DNA of 64,000 nucleotides from Fusobacterium mortiferum ATCC 9817 (GTDB lineage Bacteria; Fusobacteriota; Fusobacteriia; Fusobacteriales; Fusobacteriaceae): NCBI RefSeq assembly GCF_000158195.2, contig NZ_GL987987.1, positions 128,701 to 192,700 of the forward strand, read 5' to 3'. Shown piece by piece: positions 8,979 to 18,183 of this stretch (position 1 is its first letter; each line of letters starts with the position of its first letter). The notes under the pieces were generated by a model. It saw only the letters and a program-made list of their open reading frames with translations, ran no database searches and was not told where the DNA came from. The position numbers and the translations under genes were made by a program.

Positions 8979-9914
8979 ATGTTAAAAAAGATAATGGTTT
9001 TAGTAAGTATGAGTTTATTATTATTAGTAGGTGCATGTGGAAAGGATAAAAAAGTTGAAAACATAAATTTGACTTATGTTAAATCTCCATTAAATATTCC
9101 ATCTATTTTAGAAAAAAACTTAAAAATGTTTGATAAAGAGTTTGAAAAAGATGGAATAAAGATAAATTTTTATGAATTGACAACAGGACCAGAACAAACT
9201 AATGCTCTAGCAGCTGGAGAGTTAGATTTTTTACATGCACTAGGTGGAACTTCTGCTATAATAGCAGCTTCTAATGGAGTAGATTTAAAAATTACCAATG
9301 TATATAGTAGATCACCAAAGGGATTTATGATTCTTTCAAAAAAAGATGAAATAAATACTCCTGAGTCATTGAAAGGGAAAAAAATTGGAGGACCAAAAGG
9401 AACAATACTTCATCAAGTGTTAGTAGGATATTTAGGGAAAGGAAATCTTAAAGAGGAAGATGTAGAATTTATAAATATGGGACTTCCTGATGCTTTAGCA
9501 GCTATGGAAAGTGGACGTATAGATGCAGCTCTACTTGCTGGACCTGTAGCTTTAAAAGCTATAAAAAATGGTGCTAAGGTAGTAAGTAATGGGGAAGGAT
9601 TGACACAAGGACTAGTAGTTACAGCTGTAAGTGGAAAATTTTTAAAAGAGAATCCAGAGTTAGTTAAGAGATTTTTAAAAGTTAATGAAGAGACAGTAAA
9701 ATATATTGATGAAAATTTTGAAAATACTTTAAAAATAATAGCTGAAGATGTAGGACTAACAAAGGACGAGGTACTAGAGTTATATCCACTATATGATTTT
9801 AATCCAGAGATAAGAGAGGCAGATATTCAAGATTTAATAGAGACACAAGAGTTTTTAATAAAAAATGGTATGCAAGAGAATAGAATAGATATAAACAATA
9901 TTATAGCTAAATAA
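8979..9914 (+). CDS. Substrate-binding lipoprotein of the NitT/TauT importer
   Basis: 311 aa. The signal peptide ends in a lipobox, LLVGAC with the modified cysteine at about residue 20, so it is a membrane-anchored periplasmic lipoprotein. The body resembles SsuA/NMT1-type binding proteins: GELDFLHALGGTSAIIAASN, then SLKGKKIGGPKGTILHQVL, where ligand-contacting loops usually lie. The third gene of the importer operon, with GGAGG before the start. The ligand is unknown; a flavoprotein directly follows, so the substrate may be an oxidised organic acid or electron acceptor (inference). Confidence 0.88.
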   Translation: MLKKIMVLVSMSLLLLVGACGKDKKVENINLTYVKSPLNIPSILEKNLKMFDKEFEKDGIKINFYELTTGPEQTNALAAGELDFLHALGGTSAIIAASNGVDLKITNVYSRSPKGFMILSKKDEINTPESLKGKKIGGPKGTILHQVLVGYLGKGNLKEEDVEFINMGLPDALAAMESGRIDAALLAGPVALKAIKNGAKVVSNGEGLTQGLVVTAVSGKFLKENPELVKRFLKVNEETVKYIDENFENTLKIIAEDVGLTKDEVLELYPLYDFNPEIREADIQDLIETQEFLIKNGMQENRIDINNIIAK

Positions 9915-9954
9915 TATTTTTAGATATAAGATTTATTAACAAGGAGATTGAGGA

Positions 9955-11592
9955 TTGAAAATAAAAATAAAAAAAGAATTTAAAACGGAAATTTTAGTTG
10001 TAGGAACTGGGATAGCAGGGCTTATAGCAACAGAGAGAGCTCTAAAAAAGAGAAAAAGAGTTTGTCTTGTGACAAATAAAAAATTGTGTGGTGGAGCTAG
10101 TTATTTTCCACTAAAAGGAACATTGGGAATACAAGTTACAAAAGATAAAGATGATTGTGAAAGATATTATGAAGATATAGTAAAAATGGGAAATGGAATG
10201 GAAAATCCTGAGTTGATAAAAACTTATATCTCAAATATAAAAAATAGTTTATATCTATTAAATAAGATTGGATTTGAGCCTTGGCTTCGTAAAGATTCTA
10301 GACCTGCATGTTTTGCAAAATATTCAAGAGATATCTATCTCATAAATAATTGGAAAAAAGCTAAGGAAAGATGTAAAAGAAAATTAAAAAATCACAGAGG
10401 ATTAAATATTTTAGAAAATAGTACCTTGGTTAGAATAGTTACTAAAGATAAAAGAGTAGTTGGAGCTATATTTCAATGTAAACAAAATTTTATCTTTGTA
10501 AAGTCTAAAGTAATTATACTAGCAACTGGTGGAGTAGCTAGCAATTATAAAGATAGTCTTTATCCAGAAGGAATAAATGGAATTGGACATATTGCTGCTT
10601 TAGATGCTGGGGCTATAGCTCAAAATATGGAGTTTATACAATTTATACCAGCTTTCTTAAAACCCAAATATAATGTATTATTTGGAGAACATACTCTTAA
10701 ATATTGCTTAGGAATGTATGATTTAAGAAATAATCTACTTTTATCTGGAGTAGATGATGAAAAAAATAAGGAGCTTTGGATAGAAAGAAGTAGTTATGCT
10801 CCTTTTAGTGTAGATTTTAAAAGTCATATAATTGATTTAAAAATTCCAACAGAGGGAGTTAGTATAAAATATTCTAAGGAGCTCTATGAAAATAAAGAAG
10901 AGTTTTATATAGTTTATTTAGATTGGCTAAAGAATGATATGGGAATAGATTTATTAAAAGATAATATTATCATCAGTCATTTTGCTCATAGTTGTAATGG
11001 TGGACTAAAGATAGATGAATTTGCTAGAACAGGAGTAAATGGATTGTATGCAATAGGAGAAGTTGCTTCTATAATAGAAGGAGCCAATAGATTAGGTGGA
11101 AATTCTTTAGGTGGTTCTTTAGTTTTTGCAAATAGAGCTATTATCAATGCTGTTGAATATATCAAAAATACTAAAAGCCTTAAATTAAAAAAGAGAGATA
11201 TTGAGCAAGATTTTAATGCTTGGATAAAAGAGATTACTAGAGAAGATAAAAATAATCTCTTAGATAAAAAAAGTGTTATAAAAATCTTAAAAAATATTAC
11301 AAGTGATAATTTAGGAATTGTTAGAAGTGCAGAAAAAGTAAAAAGATTATTTGAAGAGTTAAAAAATATGAGAGAAAGCTATAGTATAGAGAAAAATTTA
11401 AAAGAAGGTTCATTAGAAGTCTATTTAATGGAAGAGAGTATAAAGATGTTAGCTTTGAGCATTTTAAATCGTGAAGAAAGTAGAGGAGCACACTATAGAG
11501 AAGATTTTCCAGAAACTTCAAATGAAGTTGTAAAATTAAATGTTAAAAGAAAAAATAATGAGTTTATAATTGAGAAAGTAAAAGTTAGATAA
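9955..11592 (+). CDS. FAD-binding oxidoreductase, fumarate reductase/aspartate oxidase-like
   Basis: 545 aa, no signal peptide, so cytoplasmic. The FAD motif VVGTGIAGLIATERA is at residues 15-29. ILATGGVASNY and the closing stretch LYAIGEVASIIEGANRLGGN are typical of the succinate dehydrogenase/fumarate reductase flavoprotein family. Before the latter stands HSCNGGLKI in place of the usual H-T-GG. It starts with TTG after AAGGAG, 40 bases after the binding protein and before a shared terminator, so it belongs to the importer operon. A reductase or oxidase acting on the imported compound is the simplest reading; the substrate is not known. Confidence 0.8.
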   Translation: MKIKIKKEFKTEILVVGTGIAGLIATERALKKRKRVCLVTNKKLCGGASYFPLKGTLGIQVTKDKDDCERYYEDIVKMGNGMENPELIKTYISNIKNSLYLLNKIGFEPWLRKDSRPACFAKYSRDIYLINNWKKAKERCKRKLKNHRGLNILENSTLVRIVTKDKRVVGAIFQCKQNFIFVKSKVIILATGGVASNYKDSLYPEGINGIGHIAALDAGAIAQNMEFIQFIPAFLKPKYNVLFGEHTLKYCLGMYDLRNNLLLSGVDDEKNKELWIERSSYAPFSVDFKSHIIDLKIPTEGVSIKYSKELYENKEEFYIVYLDWLKNDMGIDLLKDNIIISHFAHSCNGGLKIDEFARTGVNGLYAIGEVASIIEGANRLGGNSLGGSLVFANRAIINAVEYIKNTKSLKLKKRDIEQDFNAWIKEITREDKNNLLDKKSVIKILKNITSDNLGIVRSAEKVKRLFEELKNMRESYSIEKNLKEGSLEVYLMEESIKMLALSILNREESRGAHYREDFPETSNEVVKLNVKRKNNEFIIEKVKVR

Positions 11593-11596
11593 TAAA

Positions 11597-11634
11597 AACC
11601 TCTTTACAATGGTAAGTTGTAAAGAGGTTTTTTA
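11597..11634 (+). terminator. Terminator of the ABC importer/flavoprotein operon
   Basis: AACCTCTTTACAA (11597-11609) pairs perfectly with TTGTAAAGAGGTT (11617-11629), followed by T. Confidence 0.9.
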
Positions 11635-11670
11635 TATTAAAATTAAGAGTTAAAAATTATTTTTGTATTG

Positions 11671-12294
11671 TTAAATTATTCTCTTTAAATTTAATTTTGT
11701 GAGTATACCTACAACTTTTCCTACAAGGATAGCAGCAATAATAGTTCCCTCTCTCACTCCAGAAATATTTTCTAAGAATATAAAAGAGATAATAACAGCT
11801 ATTACAACTGTAGTAACATCAAATCCCATTTTTATATTATGGAACTCAAAGATAGTTTTTTCTTTAAGTGCCATCATAACACCTTCAGCAGGTAATGGAA
11901 CAAGTTTAGCTTCTAAATATAGATAAACACCAATTCCAATTAGAATAATACTAACTAACATATAGATTAGTCTAATCATATAATTTTCAGAAGGTGTAAA
12001 GTAAAATATCATATTTGAAAAAGAAACAAAGTAACCAAATAGACTTGCACATATAATTTGTAATAAGCTGTGAAATTTAAAATCTTTTTTTAAGATAAAA
12101 ACTTGTAAAATAATATAACTACAAAAAATAACTGATACACATAATCCTTGATCTAGTCCAGAGATTAAACTTACAACATAGGGTATAGCATTAACTGGAG
12201 ATACTCCTAAATTAGATTTTACAGAAAATGTTACTCCAATAGCCATAATAAATAGTCCAATACAATAAATAATAATTCTTTTAAAATGATTCAT
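11671..12294 (-). CDS. YczE/YitT-like integral membrane protein
   Basis: 207 aa with about five or six membrane helices and no soluble domain. The opening GLFIMAIGVTFSVKSNLGVSP and the later PAEGVMMAL match the YczE/YyaS membrane protein family (COG2364), whose function is poorly known. AGGAG precedes the ATG. It follows the marR gene by 11 bases in the same direction, so the regulator and this protein form a two-gene operon. That suggests a MarR-controlled transporter or export function (inference). Confidence 0.75.
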   Translation of the reverse strand: MNHFKRIIIYCIGLFIMAIGVTFSVKSNLGVSPVNAIPYVVSLISGLDQGLCVSVIFCSYIILQVFILKKDFKFHSLLQIICASLFGYFVSFSNMIFYFTPSENYMIRLIYMLVSIILIGIGVYLYLEAKLVPLPAEGVMMALKEKTIFEFHNIKMGFDVTTVVIAVIISFIFLENISGVREGTIIAAILVGKVVGILTKLNLKRII

Positions 12295-12305
12295 CTTTCT
12301 TTCTC

Positions 12306-12746
12306 CTAAATTTCTCTTAAAGTTTTTAATTTTATCTCTATTTCATTTGAAAGTGATTTTAGACTTTTTTCTAAATTATCAATTTCAACTTGAGTTAGAT
12401 TTTTACAAATCTCTTTTGTTAAGTTTTCATCAATTTCATATAGAGTTTTTATATTCTTTTTTATTTTTTCTTTCAAAATAATGTTGAAAATTCTTTTATC
12501 CTCATTACTTTTAACTCTTTCAACATACCCTTTTTTCTCTAGCTTATCTATTATTGCTGTAACTGTATTCTGGTCTTTTTGAGATTTTATAGCTAATTCT
12601 TTTTGAGAAAGTTGGATATCACTTTCAAAAAGTATTCTAACTATAACCCATTGTTCAGGGGTAATTTCATACTCTTTAAACTTTTCAGTTAAAAGTTGAG
12701 AGAATTTTTTAGCTGTAACACAAAGATTATAACCAAGTAAATCTAT
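12306..12746 (-). CDS. MarR family regulator, apparently with an ATA start codon
   Basis: A winged-helix regulator of 146 aa; LSQKELAIKSQKDQNTVTAI is the recognition region and EKKGYVERVKSNEDKR the wing. The promoter (12781-12809) places the transcript start near 12774, which excludes the upstream start at 12809. Downstream of it there is no in-frame ATG or TTG near the N-terminus. A perfect GGAGG at 12759-12755 lies 8 bases before an in-frame ATA (12746-12744). A GTG at 12755 exists but overlaps the GGAGG itself. ATA is a rare start that would keep expression low. It heads an operon with the YczE-like gene and probably represses itself. Confidence 0.8.
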   Translation of the reverse strand: MDLLGYNLCVTAKKFSQLLTEKFKEYEITPEQWVIVRILFESDIQLSQKELAIKSQKDQNTVTAIIDKLEKKGYVERVKSNEDKRIFNIILKEKIKKNIKTLYEIDENLTKEICKNLTQVEIDNLEKSLKSLSNEIEIKLKTLREI

Positions 12747-12780
12747 TTTTATCACCTCCAGAAAAAATCTTACAAAAAAT

Positions 12781-12809
12781 ATTTTAATACGTTTACGTAT
12801 TATTGTCAA
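12781..12809 (-). promoter_or_regulatory. marR promoter with a palindromic operator in its spacer
   Basis: On the minus strand TTGACA (12809-12804), 17 bases, TAAAAT (12786-12781). The spacer contains the palindrome ATACGTAAACGTAT, which ends at the edge of the -10. An operator in this place would block RNA polymerase, so self-repression by the MarR protein is likely. Confidence 0.65.
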
Positions 12810-12880
12810 GAGAAGATTTAATTTAAAAATTTATTGTAAGAAAAATATTAAAATTAGAATAAAAAATACCTATAAGTGTA

Positions 12881-12889
12881 TGATATAAT
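12881..12889 (+). promoter_or_regulatory. Extended -10 promoter of the PLD-helicase gene
   Basis: TGATATAAT, an extended -10 about 36 bases before the GTG start. No good -35 is seen. Confidence 0.4.
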
Positions 12890-12924
12890 ATGAATAATTG
12901 ATTATATAGGGAGAAGAGAAGATA

Positions 12925-15753
12925 GTGGAGAATATATTAATAGATAGTATAAAAACAAGTTTAATAGATAGAAATATGGAGTCTATTCTATCTTATCAGC
13001 ATAAGCTTATCTCTAATAGGGAAGAAAAAATAATAAGTTTAATAAGAAGAGAGCTGGAAAGTTGTGATGAATTTATAATCTCAGTAGCCTTTATAACTTT
13101 AGGTGGGGTTACTATGATACTTGAACAGTTGAAAGATTTGGAGCAAAGAAACGTAAAGGGAAAAATTTTAACAGGAGATTACCTAACTTTTACTCAACCT
13201 AAGGCACTTAAAAAACTTTTGGAGTTTAAAAATATAGAGTTGAAGATATTATCAGATGAAAAATTTCATGCTAAAGGGTATTTTTTTAGAAAGGGAGATA
13301 TATGGACAATGATAGTGGGAAGCAGTAATCTTACTCAAACAGCTCTCACTATAAATTTTGAATGGAATTTGAAAATTAACTCTCTTAAAGATGGGAAGAT
13401 AGCCCATGATATTTTAAATAATTTTTATGAGATTTATAATAAAACTCCTAGATTGGATAGTGATTTTCTTGATAAGTATGAAAAAATATATATGCTTACA
13501 AAGGAGTACAACAAGAAAAAAAAGAAAGAGATAAAAGAGTATAAGGAGATAACTCCTAATCTTATGCAAAGACAGGCTCTTGAAAATCTGAAAATTTTGA
13601 GAAATTATGAAAAAAGAGGACTTCTTATTAGTGCAACAGGCACAGGAAAAACTTATCTTAGTGCCTTTGATGTAAAAAATTCAAATCCTCAAAAAGTGCT
13701 CTTTATAGCTCATAGAAAAACTATACTTCAAAAGTCAAAGGAAGCCTATGAAAATATTTTAAGAAATAAAAAAATAGTAATATATGGAGATGAGGAAGTA
13801 GAAGGAGCAGATGTTGTTTTTGCTATGATACAAACTTTAAGTAAAGAGAATCATCTGGCAAAATTTTCTCCAGATTATTTTGATTATATAGTAATAGATG
13901 AAGTACATCATGGAGGAGCAAAGAGTTATCAGGCTGTTATCAATTATTTTACTCCTAAATTTTTATTGGGAATGACAGCTACTCCAGAGAGAGGAGATAA
14001 TTTTGATATATATAAGTTATTTGATAATAATATAGCTTATGAAATTAGATTGCATGATGCTTTAAAAGAGGAGTTACTATGCCCTTTTCATTATTTTGGT
14101 ATCTCTGATATAGAAGTAGATGGGGAATTAATAAATGAGAAGAGTGGAATAAAAAAACTCACAACATCTGAAAGGGTAAACCATATTTTAGAGAAGAGTA
14201 AATTTTATGGATATAGTGGAGAAAAGCTTCATGGACTTATTTTTGTATCTCGTGTAGAGGAAGCACTACTTCTTGAGGAACGATTTCAAAAGAGGGGAGT
14301 AAAATGTGTAGCTTTAGTTGGAGATGATAGTGATGAGAAAAGAGAAAAGGCTATAACTGAGCTTGAAAATGGTAAGATAGAGTATATTATAACTGTAGAT
14401 ATATTTAATGAGGGAGTAGATATCCCTTGTGTGAATCAAGTGATACTGCTACGTCCTACTGAGTCATCAATTGTATATATCCAACAACTAGGGAGAGGAC
14501 TTAGAAAATATCCAGATAAGGAGTATGTAGTTATACTTGATTTTATTGGTAACTATGAGAAAAACTTTTTAATTCCTGTAGCTGTATCTCAAAATAGTAG
14601 CTATGATAAAGACTATATGAAAAGGTTTATAATGAATGGAACAGATATGATTCCAGGACAGAGTTCTATAATTTTTGAGGAGATAGTTAAGGAGAGAATT
14701 TTTGAAAATATTAATAAAACAAACTTTTCTACAAAGAAAAATATAGAAAAAGACTTTGTACTTCTTGAAAAACAACTTGGAAGAATACCTATGCTATATG
14801 ATTTTTTTGAGAAGAATATGATAGAGCCAAGTATAATATTGAAATATAAGAAAACTTATGATGAGGTACTTAGAATTTTAAAACCTAGAGAGGAGTTTCC
14901 AGCTCTTAATGAAAGGGAGAGCAACTATCTAACTTTTTTATCTAGCTTTTTTACTCCAGCTAAAAGAGTGCATGAGATGATAATCTTAGAAAAATTATTG
15001 AGAGATGAAAAAATAAATACAACTGAGATAGAGAAAATTTTAAAAGAGAGATACTCTTTAAGTAATCAAAAGGAAAATATTGAAAATGCTATAAAGCATT
15101 TAGCAAAGGAGATATTTGTAAGCCTTTCAACAGCTAAGGAGTTTTTACCTATTATTGAAAGATATGGGGAGGATATAGTTTTAAGTAACGATTTCAGAAA
15201 AAGTTACAAAGAGAAAGAGTATTTTAAAAATCTAATAGATGATTTGATAAAATATAACTTGGCGTATGTGGAGAAAAACTATAAACAAATAGAAGAGGAG
15301 AGTATATTAAGATATAAGGAGTATAGTAAGCAGGAAGCATTTTGGTATCTCAATTTAGATTTTAATAATGGTTACCAAGTAAGTGGATATACTGTTTTTG
15401 AAGAACAGAGAAAAGTAATACTATTTATTACTTTGGATGATACACCACCTTTTACCCAATATGATAATAAGTTTTTTGATAATAGAAGATTTACTTGGTA
15501 TTCAAAAAATCAAAGGTGTTTAAGTAGAAATGGTAAACTTACAGCAGAGGGAAAGATAGCAGAAAATTATTATACTTTAGAAGCCTTTATTAAGAAAAAG
15601 TCTGGAGAAAATTTTTACTACCTTGGACAAGTTAAAGAGGTATTAAATCCTAAGGAGATAATAAATTATAAAGGAAATCAAGTAGTAGAGTATGAGTTAC
15701 TTTTGAAAGATGAGATAGAAAATAGATTATATGAATATTTATTAGGAAAATAA
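12925..15753 (+). CDS. PLD nuclease - SF2 helicase - DUF3427 protein
   Basis: 942 aa. Residues about 15-180 form a phospholipase D-like domain (HAKGYFF and the GSSNLTQTAL stretch). Then comes a superfamily 2 helicase: Walker A SATGTGKT near 236, VIDEVHHGG near 322, LGMTATPERGD near 350 and motif VI QQLGRGLRK near 527. The C-terminal third fits DUF3427. The family (COG3886/COG1061 fusion) is widespread and often near defence genes, but its role is not settled; DNA cleavage or repair at unwound DNA is the usual guess. The start is GTG. It is a single gene here, with no restriction or methylase partner. Confidence 0.85.
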   Translation: MENILIDSIKTSLIDRNMESILSYQHKLISNREEKIISLIRRELESCDEFIISVAFITLGGVTMILEQLKDLEQRNVKGKILTGDYLTFTQPKALKKLLEFKNIELKILSDEKFHAKGYFFRKGDIWTMIVGSSNLTQTALTINFEWNLKINSLKDGKIAHDILNNFYEIYNKTPRLDSDFLDKYEKIYMLTKEYNKKKKKEIKEYKEITPNLMQRQALENLKILRNYEKRGLLISATGTGKTYLSAFDVKNSNPQKVLFIAHRKTILQKSKEAYENILRNKKIVIYGDEEVEGADVVFAMIQTLSKENHLAKFSPDYFDYIVIDEVHHGGAKSYQAVINYFTPKFLLGMTATPERGDNFDIYKLFDNNIAYEIRLHDALKEELLCPFHYFGISDIEVDGELINEKSGIKKLTTSERVNHILEKSKFYGYSGEKLHGLIFVSRVEEALLLEERFQKRGVKCVALVGDDSDEKREKAITELENGKIEYIITVDIFNEGVDIPCVNQVILLRPTESSIVYIQQLGRGLRKYPDKEYVVILDFIGNYEKNFLIPVAVSQNSSYDKDYMKRFIMNGTDMIPGQSSIIFEEIVKERIFENINKTNFSTKKNIEKDFVLLEKQLGRIPMLYDFFEKNMIEPSIILKYKKTYDEVLRILKPREEFPALNERESNYLTFLSSFFTPAKRVHEMIILEKLLRDEKINTTEIEKILKERYSLSNQKENIENAIKHLAKEIFVSLSTAKEFLPIIERYGEDIVLSNDFRKSYKEKEYFKNLIDDLIKYNLAYVEKNYKQIEEESILRYKEYSKQEAFWYLNLDFNNGYQVSGYTVFEEQRKVILFITLDDTPPFTQYDNKFFDNRRFTWYSKNQRCLSRNGKLTAEGKIAENYYTLEAFIKKKSGENFYYLGQVKEVLNPKEIINYKGNQVVEYELLLKDEIENRLYEYLLGK

Positions 15754-15780
15754 GGTAGAGTATATCTACCTTATTTTTTT
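15754..15780 (+). terminator. Terminator of the PLD-helicase gene
   Basis: GGTAGA (15754-15759) pairs with TCTACC (15765-15770), then TTATTTTTTT. The stop codon of the convergent response regulator lies inside the stem. Confidence 0.7.
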
Positions 15781-16428
15781 ATAGAGATATAGAGGGCGTC
15801 CAATATTTCCATAGTTAGTAAAACTAGTTATATATTTTATATTTTCTAAATAATCCAGATATTTTTTTATAGTAACATTGCTAATATCAGTTATTTGACA
15901 AATATCTTTTATTCCAAACTCTTCATTTGGAAGATTAGATATAATTTGAGTAACTTTTTCTAATGTTTTTGAATTCAATCCCTTTGGAAGATTTAAGCTA
16001 GAAGGAGTAGAATGAATATTATCAATAGAATCTTGCTTAACTTTAGATTTATTTAAGATTTCATCTCTAGTAAAAATTTTATCTATACTAATTTTTAATC
16101 TTTCAAAATCAAATGGTTTTATTAAGTAATCAATACAACCAAATGAGAAAGCTTTTTTTATATCTTCTCCTCCATTAGCAGAAGTTATCATAATAACATC
16201 AGTGGTATAACCTAATGTTCTTATTTTCTTCAAAATTTCTATTCCATTCTCTTCACCTAAAAATACATCTAAAATAATTAAATCAACTTTATGAGTAGTT
16301 AAAAAATCTAAAGTATCTTTTTCAGTAAAAGTTCTTCCAAGAACTTTTATATTTTGAAAACTAGAAAGATACTCTTCGTTAATCATAGCTACCATTGGGT
16401 CATCTTCAACAATTAGAACATTCTTCAT
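15766..16428 (-). CDS. Response regulator, CitB/DcuR type
   Basis: 220 aa. A receiver domain fills residues 1-120: acidic pocket EDD at 8-10, phospho-acceptor D in LIILDVFLG near 54, T/S in MITSANGG and the conserved K in LIKPFDF. The C-terminal part is the HTH of the citrate/malate regulators (FGIKDICQITDISNVTIKKY). It overlaps the 3' end of the kinase gene by 23 bases, so the two are co-transcribed. It probably activates the divergent AEC carrier gene, as its relatives do for organic-acid transporters. Confidence 0.9.
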   Translation of the reverse strand: MKNVLIVEDDPMVAMINEEYLSSFQNIKVLGRTFTEKDTLDFLTTHKVDLIILDVFLGEENGIEILKKIRTLGYTTDVIMITSANGGEDIKKAFSFGCIDYLIKPFDFERLKISIDKIFTRDEILNKSKVKQDSIDNIHSTPSSLNLPKGLNSKTLEKVTQIISNLPNEEFGIKDICQITDISNVTIKKYLDYLENIKYITSFTNYGNIGRPLYLYKKIR

Positions 16429-17971
16429 TTTTCACCTCTATAATAAAAGTTTTTTTAGATTCATCTCTTTCTATTCTTATATTTCCGTTATATAATTTTA
16501 ATTTTTCTTGCACAAGATAGAGTCCAACACCACGATTTTTCCCCTTTGTAGAGAAACCATAATCAAATATTTTATTAAGAATATCATCTGAAATAGATTT
16601 TCCATTATCAGTAACAGATATAGAAAAAAAGCTTTTATTTTGTAATATTTGTATTTTTATAAATTTATTATCTATATTATAGTCTATAAAAGACTCTATA
16701 GAGTTTTCAATAAGATTTCCAATAATAGTACTTAGATCTTCAATAAAAAATTTTTTAGGTTTAAGCTCAAAGTTAGATTTTGAATCAAATATAAACTCTA
16801 TTTTTCTTTCTTTACAAATAGCTTCTTTTCCTAAAAGTATAGCCTTTAAAAAAGGATTTTTAATTTGATTATATTTTTTAAAATCATACTCATTTAATTC
16901 TTGAGCCTCCAATATATATTTTTTAGCTAAATCTAATTTATTAATATTAATAAGTCCTAGAATTACATGAAGTCTATTCTTAAATTCATGTATGTTGGCT
17001 CTCATTCCCTCTACCAATTGATCAATACCTGTAATTTCTCTTGCATAAGAATCTACATCATCACGTGTTTCAAGTAGTAAAATATTTCCAAAATATTTTT
17101 CATCTTGGCAGATAGGAAGAATTTTTATATAGAATATATTATTATCTATTGTAATTTCTGTTCTAGTAATATTGTTCCCACCCAGTAAAGATAATGTGTG
17201 ATTTAAAACTTTTTCAGGAGTAAGATATGGAAATTTTTTTAAGAATACTTGATTTACTCCTACAATTTGATTTTCTTTATTGAGAGCAATCAATCCAGAT
17301 TCTAAATTATTTATAATAAGTTGTTCTTTGATATGAAGTTGAGTAATATCTTCAGGTTCTAAGCCAAATAAAGATTTTTTTACTCCTCCAGCAAAAAATA
17401 TAGAAAGTATAAAAGCTATAGTTAGCGCTAATAAAAATAGTGAAGTAAAGATTATTATAGTAGAATTGTTAGAAGTTTTTATAAGGTTATCATATTTTCC
17501 AATCATTACAAAGCCAAGTACTTTGTTTTTCTCCTGTGATAAGATAGGTTCGAACCATCTAGTAGTAATACCTACAGAACCAAGCATAGTAGAAAAATAT
17601 CCTTCATTTTTAAGAATTTTATCCCAGTTTACAGGATTAACAAATTTTTGACCAATTTGTTTTTTATCTAAGTGTGAATACTTTTTTCCAGTAATATCTG
17701 TTATTACTATAATATCTATATTTTGAAATAATGATATATATTTGTCTGTTTTTTTATCAATTTCAGGATTGATTATACCTGTGCTTACAGCTTGAAGAAT
17801 GGTATCATCAGTTGCAACTAATTTAGATACTTCAACAAGGTTACTATTTATATTTTCTTTATTTGTAGTAAGTTTTATATTGATAAAAATTCCATAAGAG
17901 ATAATAAGGGTAAAAAAGTTAATAAGTGTTACATATAAAATAAGTTTACTTTTAAAATTTAGTCTATTCAT
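16406..17971 (-). CDS. Sensor histidine kinase, CitA/DcuS type
   Basis: 521 aa membrane kinase. A helix at residues 10-30 and another near 175-195 flank an extracytoplasmic sensor of the PAS/Cache kind that binds carboxylates in this family. A cytoplasmic PAS follows (about 215-300). HEFKNRLHVILGL near 330 is the phospho-histidine box and VTDNGKSI with FSTKGKNRGVGLYLV the ATP-binding N and G boxes. The neighbours (AEC carrier, D-2-hydroxyacid dehydrogenase) suggest that it senses a hydroxy or dicarboxylic acid such as malate or lactate. The ligand is inferred only. Confidence 0.9.
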   Translation of the reverse strand: MNRLNFKSKLILYVTLINFFTLIISYGIFINIKLTTNKENINSNLVEVSKLVATDDTILQAVSTGIINPEIDKKTDKYISLFQNIDIIVITDITGKKYSHLDKKQIGQKFVNPVNWDKILKNEGYFSTMLGSVGITTRWFEPILSQEKNKVLGFVMIGKYDNLIKTSNNSTIIIFTSLFLLALTIAFILSIFFAGGVKKSLFGLEPEDITQLHIKEQLIINNLESGLIALNKENQIVGVNQVFLKKFPYLTPEKVLNHTLSLLGGNNITRTEITIDNNIFYIKILPICQDEKYFGNILLLETRDDVDSYAREITGIDQLVEGMRANIHEFKNRLHVILGLININKLDLAKKYILEAQELNEYDFKKYNQIKNPFLKAILLGKEAICKERKIEFIFDSKSNFELKPKKFFIEDLSTIIGNLIENSIESFIDYNIDNKFIKIQILQNKSFFSISVTDNGKSISDDILNKIFDYGFSTKGKNRGVGLYLVQEKLKLYNGNIRIERDESKKTFIIEVKNEECSNC

Positions 17972-18183
17972 AATAACTATCTTAACATTTTTTTATTTAA
18001 ATACTATATATTAAAAGATAAATTAATGAACTTTTAACGAAAAAAAATTTAGCTATATAAAATAAGAAAAAATAAAAATTACTTAAAAAATTTAAAAAAT
18101 ATTTATAAATTTAAAAAATTGAAGTTATTAATTAAAAAGGGTATTCTAATAATATATAAAAAATAATTAACTTGGAGGGATTT

